DNA of 64,000 nt, taken from positions 31,856,905 to 31,920,904 of the forward strand of contig JASFXZ010000005.1 in NCBI GenBank assembly GCA_032209605.1, written 5' to 3'. Both the position numbers and the translations under genes were made by a program. Shown in pieces: positions 62,201 to 64,000 of this stretch (position 1 is the stretch's first letter; every line of letters begins with the position of its first letter). This DNA is from Mactromeris polynyma. Taxonomy: Eukaryota > Mollusca > Bivalvia > Venerida > Mactridae. The notes beneath the pieces were generated by a model. The model searched no databases and had not been told where the DNA came from. It worked only from the letters and a program-made list of their open reading frames with translations.

Positions 62201-64000
62201 ATTTGGCCTCTGATTTCAGCTATCAGTAATCTTTGTTTTCTGTGAACATCAGGTTACACAGATTTCGGTACAGAAGACAAGATAAGCACAATTCCATAAA
62301 ATTCAAACATTTAACTACATTAGCACTTACTGAAATCATCATCATAAACACTTCTTTCTGATACTTCGTCTATAGCATATAAATGTGGGAGGCTACGTAA
62401 TTGCAGTCCAAACAGTTGTATCGCCAAACTATTGCCATGCATTGTCAACTGCTATTCAGGTGCATTAGAAATCAATCCACCAATTTATTTAACAAAACAT
62501 TTTAGCTCTCAGCGATACATCAGCAGTATTGCCATGCAGTTAGGCCACATTCGGACGCAGTACAATCAGACAATAGGCGGTCACAAGAGAAGTCTGAGTT
62601 CATGCAATTATTGTCTTATAAAAGGCATTTCATCACATTGGAAATAAGAATTCAGTTTTGCCAACCATAACAATTAAGACATAAAAGTTCACACAATGAG
62701 TATTTCTTATTATTCCAATAGACGAATATAGTGAGAGGGTCACATCCATTGCTAGTAATTTCCAACACAATGATGGTACGCACACCTATGGTAACACCAG
62801 TCTTGAATTCACCAAAGACAATTCTTTGACTGACAGCATGAAATTATGATGATAATTCAAACACTTTTAATGGATTTCAGATCATTTTACCAAGCACATT
62901 AATTTTTGTAAACAAGCTTTCAGACATAATGCATCAATTTGAATCCAACAAAGTTATCCCCAATATTCGACCCATTAGTTCACAAACCATTTCTATATTA
63001 ATAGTTTCCTCGACAATAGCTTATATATTATATCAAAATAATTGAATTCCTGTTAAAACATGATAATGAGAAAGAATAAAATTAATTTGAGCCGATCACT
63101 GTAACAGAAAAAATCACGATGAATTTCAACATTTTATAATCTACGATGCACCCTCGTAGTTGTACTAAAAAAAATTGTTGTAGTATTTTATTTTAAGGTA
63201 CTGCTAGATCTTTGATAATGGATTAATCTTTTAGACATTTTTGTCTGGTATTTATCAGAAACAAGACGTGGTCATTGTTAGGGTCCTAGTAAGTGTCATA
63301 AGCACTTTGTATGGGTTGTATATATCTGTGTATTGTATGGTACATAGTGGTATAATACTGATACTACAAGCCTTAATACCTTGTTAATCAGTTTGATAGT
63401 ATATTGTATTAATGCCAAGGTATTGTTCGGACACATTATGACTAAGTTTTGAGTTAGTTTAAGTCTGGCGAGGGTTTTAAATGGTGATCCATAGATTTAG
63501 GTATTATAGTACATTTAATGAACATAAGCTGTTAAGTTCACTATAATTACAAAATCTTCACAACCCGCCATTCAATGTTTTTGAATAAATGGCACCTTGA
63601 TATTTTATGTACATATAAAAGTAAAGAAAGTGTTTATTTATTATAGTCCCTATTTAAAGGGCCAGCCATTTCTGACTTCTCTGTGCACATTTACTTCACG
63701 ACTTCTATCCTTTACATATTACCATCTTATGCATCTTAACCATAAATGGGTGAAGCTTCCTGTATAAATGTATATAATTCATAATAAGTTCCTTACCTGG
63801 AAAAAATACATTTGGTGTAGCTTGTTGAGGGGATGCTGATGCAATAGAACCACGCTGGGCACCAGTGAACTGTAACATATGTAAATGCTGAGCAGATTGC
63901 AGGGAACCACTCGTTGCTTGACTCGGAGTTGGTGAATTGGCATGAATTGAAATCTTAGCACCTAACCTCATCTGGTCAATGGTCAATTCTGCCAGAGCAT
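26131..64000 (-). CDS. AKNA: AKNA-like large centrosomal/AT-hook family protein, 23 chained exons (5' end missing)
   Basis: Exons, in transcript order: 63797-64000, 56295-56506, 53979-54527, 53560-53624, 52623-52817, 50468-50676, 49573-49763, 48805-48888, 47325-47436, 46753-46915, 43299-43527, 42688-42841, 37346-37655, 36575-36718, 35882-36073, 35358-35575, 33904-34272, 32841-33297, 31797-32105, 30327-30488, 29856-29958, 28508-28570, 26131-26274. Every junction keeps frame, giving 1,611 codons and a TAG stop; the frame is open to the right edge. Visible residues 139-321 form a coiled-coil block (LTVEEQESVFDKIRTDHEKV; ELEGELFKLGMKFDEI) that I recognise as the AKNA domain. Short 'DSGI/DSGFIGS' motifs, long Ser/Arg/Gln-rich disorder and a C-terminal helix follow. 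AKNA proteins organise microtubules at centriolar subdistal appendages; an older literature describes an AT-hook transcription factor. The gene as a transcription unit is well supported; the AKNA name is moderate, since it rests on recall of family motifs. Confidence 0.7.
27287..27427. mobile_element. MITE family B copy, nearly intact
   Basis: GCACAGGAGATTGTCATGAG at the left and GTGACAATCTCCTGTG at the right. Long paired arms carry AAGTTCTCTCCCTTTATCCC and its inverted match, around a tatatatatata centre. Confidence 0.85.
28508..28570 (-). CDS. AKNA: AKNA-like gene, 21-codon exon
   Basis: EEMKSRIVTYYQSLSNLDRI plus G, phase 0 to 0, with a perfect donor (GTAAGT) and acceptor (GATTTTCAG). It continues the helical region into the terminal exon. 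Confidence 0.85.
29856..29958 (-). CDS. AKNA: AKNA-like gene, Arg-rich exon
   Basis: Encodes SRSVGRQRVRHGRKYRRVRG followed by ENEYDSDRGRTSSL. The very basic stretch could bind nucleic acid or microtubules (inference). Starts in phase 2 after CATTTCAG; donor CTG|GTACGT. Confidence 0.85.
30327..30488 (-). CDS. AKNA: AKNA-like gene, Arg/Ser-rich exon
   Basis: Encodes GRPRTRARSRSLGRTGRIRH, then a tyrosine-containing linker and an acidic run (ESESAESDIEEQPRRR). Phase 2 on both sides. With the next exon it forms a strongly basic C-terminal third. Confidence 0.85.
31797..32105 (-). CDS. AKNA: AKNA-like gene, Pro-rich exon
   Basis: 103 residues rich in Pro and His, with a short internal repeat (PMAVSHTAVQ, PMIVSHTDVH). 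Acceptor ACTTTTCAG; donor GG|GTAAAT; phase 2 on both sides. Confidence 0.82.
32582..32800 (-). mobile_element. Interspersed repeat family D copies
   Basis: TACTGTATAAGGGGACATTT at 32600 and an inverted companion ending GTTTACCACTTATACAGTA near 32795 flank sequence rich in AAATTCGC-type words. This is the same family as at 8055. Confidence 0.5.
32841..33297 (-). CDS. AKNA: AKNA-like gene, exon with CxxC-HxH motif
   Basis: 152 residues. It opens with a Pro/Ser-rich stretch (GYQPPPPPRSTGSGSTKSST) and ends with CPMCGGTSYHSHGDFVYPPE. C1319, C1322, H1328 and H1330 (visible numbering) could bind one zinc ion. Whether AKNA relatives share this was not checked. Acceptor TTTATTTCAG, donor AG|GTAGGT. 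Confidence 0.88.
33570..33728 (-). mobile_element. MITE family C copy (inverted)
   Basis: It reads in reverse relative to 19155: TTTATTTGACAACCTTC at the left, then ATGTATTTTCTTAAGCATGT and CGACCCGATGAATTCGAATA. Outer termini are degraded. Confidence 0.65.
33904..34272 (-). CDS. AKNA: AKNA-like gene, large central exon
   Basis: 123 codons. It starts GRDYGYDWTLPNVNQDGDIP and continues through an alternating basic/acidic block (RPRKPKQEEVQEEETRTRGR) into a Gln/Tyr/His-rich tail. Phase 1 on both sides. Acceptor CATATTTCAG. Confidence 0.88.
35037..35199. mobile_element. MITE family A copy
   Basis: CAGTAAAACCTCTTTTAAAG at the left and AAGGTTTTACTG at the right, in the intron 159 bp below the exon that ends at 35358. 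Confidence 0.85.
35358..35575 (-). CDS. AKNA: AKNA-like gene, helix plus poly-Gln exon
   Basis: Starts with an amphipathic helix (ARLKLLTDEIGKLREEFYRS), then a Gln/Pro run with six consecutive Gln, then DYYDQYFDPTEDPLAFMRGP. Phase 2 in, phase 1 out; acceptor TTTGAGCAG, donor GAG|GTTAGT. Confidence 0.88.
35882..36073 (-). CDS. AKNA: AKNA-like gene, Ser/Thr-rich exon
   Basis: Encodes SEIHPKKLLDSTLESSPSPE and further Ser/Thr-rich sequence ending ITGASRDSVN. No domain recognised. Phase 2 on both sides; acceptor CACTTTCAG. Confidence 0.85.
36358..36518. mobile_element. MITE family A copy, 56 bp from the exon at 36575
   Basis: CAGTAAAACCTCACTTAAAG at the left; the right end is decayed (GAAGATTTGCTG). 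Confidence 0.8.
36575..36718 (-). CDS. AKNA: AKNA-like gene, exon sandwiched between two MITEs
   Basis: Encodes SVIERERKQVKQKQQAQPNH and on to APPQRVVTPGKAA. Phase 2 on both sides. The acceptor (CTACCAACAG) is only 30 bp from a family A MITE at 36749, and the donor (AAG|GTAATA) 56 bp from another. Confidence 0.83.
36749..36926. mobile_element. MITE family A copy, 30 bp from the exon at 36718
   Basis: TAGTAAAACCTCACCTAAAG at the left and TGAGGTTAAACTG at the right. It has the same orientation as the copy at 36358. Confidence 0.8.
37085..37155 (+). mobile_element. tRNA-derived SINE remnant
   Basis: 'gttatgtctgtcaacctaaa' followed by GTAGATTTGAACACC (B-box-like) and AGCGAGGC. It is in an intron of the AKNA-like gene. 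It is too degraded to fold as a tRNA. Confidence 0.4.
37346..37655 (-). CDS. AKNA: AKNA-like gene, Arg/Gly/Gln repeat exon
   Basis: 103 residues with two copies of a RGQGQQRGQDSR unit, coded by near-identical DNA, then a Thr/Asp-rich tail (RDVTQDLTHDTTQDTYTSDE). Phase 1 in, 2 out; acceptor CTTTTACAG, donor AG|GTCAGT. Confidence 0.88.
37994..38136. mobile_element. MITE family B copy
   Basis: CCACAGGAGTTTGTCACAAG at the left, inverted end ATGACAATAACCTGTG, and paired CTCTCCCTTTATCC tracts. Confidence 0.78.
39500..39690 (-). mobile_element. Interspersed repeat family D copy
   Basis: Contains 'atgtttgcgaatttccaaaa' and ends TTACCACTTATACAGTATA, the inverse of the left end of the copy at 8055. 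Confidence 0.55.
39860..39960. mobile_element. Interspersed repeat family G copy
   Basis: Contains GCCAATGAAAAGACATTTTG and AAATATTGACCAATAGACAA. A matching copy lies near 57745-57845. Function and ends unknown. Confidence 0.5.
41003..41074 (-). CDS. AKNA: AKNA-like gene, possible 72-bp cassette exon
   Basis: This segment has a strong acceptor (ATACTTTTTCAG) and is open in the frame of the neighbouring exons (phase 1 in), giving ESYSVDPTLNETTDLNLSWI. A stop follows 3 bases past 41003, so it must end at the weak donor G|GTTAGC to be used in frame. Skipping it joins 42688 to 37655 perfectly, so it would be optional. Another frame reads 39 residues to its own stop. Confidence 0.3.
42688..42841 (-). 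CDS. AKNA: AKNA-like gene, acidic/Ser-rich exon
   Basis: Encodes TSRDFTDDSYTDVTESDMSL then DSEVHHRRGKRPSSLNTSQR and IDKIMEDTEE. Donor GAAG|GTGTGA, phase 1. Reading through the donor adds 16 residues before a stop, so intron retention would give a truncated product. Confidence 0.83.
43299..43527 (-). CDS. AKNA: AKNA-like gene, Ser/Arg-rich exon
   Basis: 76 codons: PSSRQSNRSEDSARATTPRS, ARSVASSRSSRRTPTKAFPL, then repeated KTPTKEERKTPSR. Possible basic S/T-P phosphorylation region (inference). Acceptor TTGTTTTAG, donor CAG|GTGAGT. Confidence 0.87.
45103..46076 (-). mobile_element. Mariner-type transposon with 30-bp perfect terminal inverted repeats
   Basis: ACGAGGGTCATGCAAAAAGT and the next 9 bases at the left are matched perfectly in inverse at the right end. 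TA flanks both ends (45102-45103 and 46076-46077). The element is about 974 bp, shorter than a full mariner, and holds a broken transposase on the minus strand. Lies in an intron of the AKNA-like gene in the gene's orientation. Confidence 0.95.
45192..45865 (-). pseudogene. Mariner transposase, internally deleted and frameshifted
   Basis: The C-terminal half is an open frame with HDNASSH and YSPDLSPCDFFLFPRLK; 34 residues separate the two catalytic Asp, the DD34D spacing of mariner transposases. The N-terminal part starts at ATG 45865 but hits a stop after about 21 codons. It continues in another frame with the helix-turn-helix region (GPQASSMRTVLRWVKAF; RSGRPKTSVSK). The central part, including the first catalytic Asp block, is missing. 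No active protein can be made. Confidence 0.93.
46431..46609. mobile_element. MITE family C copy
   Basis: CAGTCAGACCTCGTTCATTC at the left and ATAAACGAGGCCAGACTG at the right. Interior AAGAAGATACATTGGGACCT. Includes an 11-base T run. Confidence 0.8.
46753..46915 (-). CDS. AKNA: AKNA-like gene, exon with DTDSGFIGS motif
   Basis: Encodes PGKFKQMTGRRELDTDSGFI then GSMVGSEVSAGNLSSRRQPQ. The DSGF/GS motif echoes DSGI motifs in the two preceding exons; short DSG repeats of this type are one reason for the AKNA assignment. Phase 1 in, 2 out. Confidence 0.87.
47120..47295. mobile_element. MITE family A copy, diverged
   Basis: Contains AATAATAAGACCATCAATGG on one arm and GGTGGTCTTAATTTTGAGGT on the other. 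It ends 30 bp from the donor of the exon at 47325. Confidence 0.65.
47325..47436 (-). CDS. AKNA: AKNA-like gene, exon with DSGISE motif
   Basis: Encodes KSEGGSTTSLQDSGISEHEG and a Gly-rich tail. The sequence DSGISE contains a DSGxxS-like arrangement, close to the beta-TrCP degron but without the exact spacing, so this is only suggestive. Phase 0 in, 1 out. Confidence 0.83.
47464..47650. mobile_element. Possible pogo-like MITE fragment
   Basis: GAGCAACCTCTCTAGAACAA near the left and an inverted-like end near 47610-47645 ('gagagaggttgttgttcatg', 'gagggttactctagaa'). Single copy in this window. Confidence 0.4.
48805..48888 (-). CDS. AKNA: AKNA-like gene, 28-codon exon
   Basis: SLESLRASSTSIADSGIASV then HSPKPRSK; phase 0 on both sides, so skipping it keeps frame. 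Donor AAG|GTATCC is weak. Confidence 0.8.
48967..49160. mobile_element. Foldback element family E, uninterrupted copy
   Basis: CAGGGGTTCCACTAGGAGCT at the left and AAATGGAACCCCTG at the right are terminal inverted repeats. A reduced copy lies at 51060-51115. Confidence 0.75.
49240..49370. mobile_element. Interspersed repeat family D, diverged copy
   Basis: 'aagttcacgcaattaacaat' and 'ggctgattttttt' followed by GCATTTGCGAAAAATTTC resemble the copies at 8055 and 32582. Confidence 0.4.
49573..49763 (-). CDS. AKNA: AKNA-like gene, Asp/Arg-rich exon
   Basis: Encodes DRGYDDHESRLRRKDRSGSY, SSLSSRGRHTPDFSSHDRNS and PRRHDFPDRDRRDLKK. Mixed-charge, disordered. Phase 1 in, 0 out; acceptor TTTTTTATAG, donor AAA|GTATGT. 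Confidence 0.86.
49985..50065 (+). mobile_element. tRNA-derived SINE remnant
   Basis: 'tatcacagtgggtatcatga' (A-box region) followed about 25 bp later by GTGCGATCGAAACCCAAGG (B-box-like). Intronic, degraded. Confidence 0.4.
50322..50390 (-). mobile_element. tRNA-derived SINE remnant
   Basis: On the minus strand GGGTAAGGTAGTGGCTGCTA is followed by GGTTGTGGGTGTGAACCATG, an A-box/B-box order. It lies just 3' of the exon at 50468. Confidence 0.45.
50468..50676 (-). CDS. AKNA: AKNA-like gene, exon built on a coding repeat
   Basis: 70 residues, over half being an 8-residue repeat that alternates NSRSRDNL and NSRSQENL (five units of 24 bp, i.e. a 48-bp dimer). The 5' end reads WERSKEPEDGRKSMSSSQEN. 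Ends at donor GATG|GTTGGT, phase 1, chosen because the next exon needs it; a second GT 4 bases on is out of phase. Confidence 0.85.
51436..51506. repeat. 23-bp tandem repeat, 3 units
   Basis: Three units of GGGGGTACAAGGACGTCCGA-type sequence, unusually GC-rich for this window, in an AKNA-like intron. Confidence 0.9.
51917..52016. mobile_element. MITE family B, half element with internal duplication
   Basis: GAAGGGATAAAGGGAGAGAA followed by two further GGGATAA-GGGAGA units and ACTCATGACAATCC. The left arm is missing. Confidence 0.65.
52623..52817 (-). CDS. AKNA: AKNA-like gene, Lys/Pro-rich exon
   Basis: Encodes FVESSSEQAIKSDLVKSTEN, LTSENKPPAPEKRKLPQPRT and on to ETWSLAESID. Donor AG|GTACTC is weak but gives the right phase (2). 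Reading through it adds five or six residues and a stop, which would yield a short AKNA-domain isoform. Confidence 0.83.
53560..53624 (-). CDS. AKNA: AKNA-like gene, short exon after the AKNA domain
   Basis: KLRKIAKEEPDIFKLPKELQ plus PG. Phase 0 in, 2 out; acceptor ATTTCAG, donor GG|GTAAGC. Confidence 0.85.
53979..54527 (-). CDS. AKNA: AKNA-like gene, AKNA-domain exon
   Basis: 183 codons in phase 0, the longest coding exon. MQSFQTLLGDGQLTVEEQES, RTDHEKVRRDYLQSKEDYNV and ELEGELFKLGMKFDEIHETV form helical, heptad-rich segments, followed by an acidic linker and a second coil (KKLKHLHEEYNGLMDRYRRL). The order helix, 'REDY/SKEDY', then 'D-x-ELEGELFxLGM' is what I recognise as the AKNA domain. Acceptor CAATTTCAG, donor AAG|GTAAGG. 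The ATG at its start is probably not an initiator. Confidence 0.88.
54653..54736. repeat. 84-bp hairpin: 38-bp stem, 8-base loop
   Basis: AATTCGAGGGTTCAGTGCAA at the left pairs through 38 positions with the inverted right arm ending CATTGAACTCTCGAATT; the loop is TTAAATAC (54691-54698). The two mismatches (54661/54728 and 54667/54722) are G-U pairs if the plus strand is transcribed and C-A if the minus strand is. It lies in the intron 126 bp upstream of the AKNA-domain exon acceptor. Confidence 0.9.
56295..56506 (-). CDS. AKNA: AKNA-like gene, Ser-rich exon before the AKNA domain
   Basis: Encodes TPTQDGSESRVPMSQQRGTS, RPRSDSINSMDSTSTPRGEI and AEKVKLGLMFQSRNLDEK. Starts in phase 1, which fits both the exon at 63797 and the alternative exon at 62331. 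Acceptor CATTACAG, donor AAA|GTAAGT. Confidence 0.87.
57745..57845. mobile_element. Interspersed repeat family G copy
   Basis: GCCAATGAAAGCATGGTATA and AAATATTGACCAATAGATAT match the copy near 39868. Confidence 0.5.
57995..58060 (+). mobile_element. tRNA-derived SINE head
   Basis: TAGCTTAGC (58006-58014, A-box-like) is followed by GGTTCAAACC (58027-58036), a perfect B-box core. The spacing is too short and the arms do not pair for a real tRNA, so it is read as a SINE fragment. Confidence 0.5.
60366..61116. repeat. 27-bp minisatellite, about 28 units
   Basis: Head-to-tail units contain CCCTTATTAAATTCCTGCAA followed by TGGTACA or TGGAACA. Occasional TTACTAAA and TTATCAAA variants occur. The 27-bp period opens long frames on both strands; these are artefacts. 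Located in the large intron between the exons at 56506 and 63797 of the AKNA-like gene. Confidence 0.97.
62111..62170. repeat. 28-bp direct repeat, two units
   Basis: TCAATATTACTCTGAAACAT followed by ACAAATAT occurs twice in tandem, then a third partial TCAATATTA. Confidence 0.85.
62331..62442 (-). CDS. AKNA: AKNA-like gene, possible alternative first exon
   Basis: ATG at 62442 opens MHGNSLAIQLFGLQLRSLPH then LYAIDEVSERSVYDDDF and reaches a perfect donor (TTCA|GTAAGT) in phase 1, exactly what the exon at 56506 needs. No in-frame acceptor of the phase required by the exon at 63797 is present, so it does not fit as an internal exon between the two. An alternative promoter start is the simplest reading. 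Confidence 0.45.
63797..64000 (-). CDS. AKNA: AKNA-like gene, 5'-most visible exon (cut by window edge)
   Basis: The frame is open from 64000: ALAELTIDQMRLGAKISIHA, NSPTPSQATSGSLQSAQHLH and ASASPQQATPNVFFPG. Donor CCAG|GTAAGG, phase 1. No initiator Met in a convincing position, so the gene continues to the right. Confidence 0.85.

Overview
The window is intron-rich, AT-rich nuclear DNA from an invertebrate animal. Most introns are flanked by GT and AG. A RING-less B-box protein, tRNA-derived SINE relics, many foldback transposons (MITEs) and long minisatellites together suggest a mollusc, most likely a bivalve. That placement is inference from gene and repeat style, not from a marker gene.

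Layout. (1) 1-714, minus strand: 5' part of a TRIM-like double B-box/coiled-coil gene that runs off the left edge. (2) 715-5754: no exon seen; three unrelated minisatellites (30, 28 and 46 bp units) and two MITE families. (3) 5755-6761, plus strand: last two exons of the XPR1 phosphate exporter; its earlier exons are not in the window. (4) 6762-15650: XPR1 3' region and intergenic DNA with repeats only. (5) 15651-16803 minus and 16930-21414 plus: DNLZ (mitochondrial Hsp70 escort protein) and COQ4 (coenzyme Q biosynthesis), complete, head to head, 126 bp between start codons, with a palindromic NRF-1-type site between them. (6) 21415-26130: COQ4 3' region and repeat-bearing intergenic DNA. (7) 26131-64000, minus: one large gene of which 23 exons could be chained with every splice phase agreeing (1,611 codons plus stop); the 5' end lies beyond the right edge. 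Its domain and composition fit an AKNA-like centrosomal protein.

The DNLZ-COQ4 pair is the clearest functional unit: both products act in the mitochondrial matrix or inner membrane and share a short promoter region with an NRF-1-type motif, the usual regulator of nuclear genes for mitochondrial proteins. COQ4 intron 2 carries a minisatellite whose repeat unit contains the exon 2 splice donor, so the real donor is followed by many near-copies; the first two extra donors would extend the protein in frame. The AKNA-like gene has absorbed many repeats in its introns: a 27-bp minisatellite, an internally deleted mariner nested inside an older foldback element, MITE pairs hugging an exon, and a 38-bp perfect-stem hairpin just upstream of its AKNA-domain exon.

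Limits: exon calls rest on hand translation, splice consensus and phase agreement, with no alignment or RNA evidence. UTRs, transcription starts and poly(A) sites are mostly not determined.
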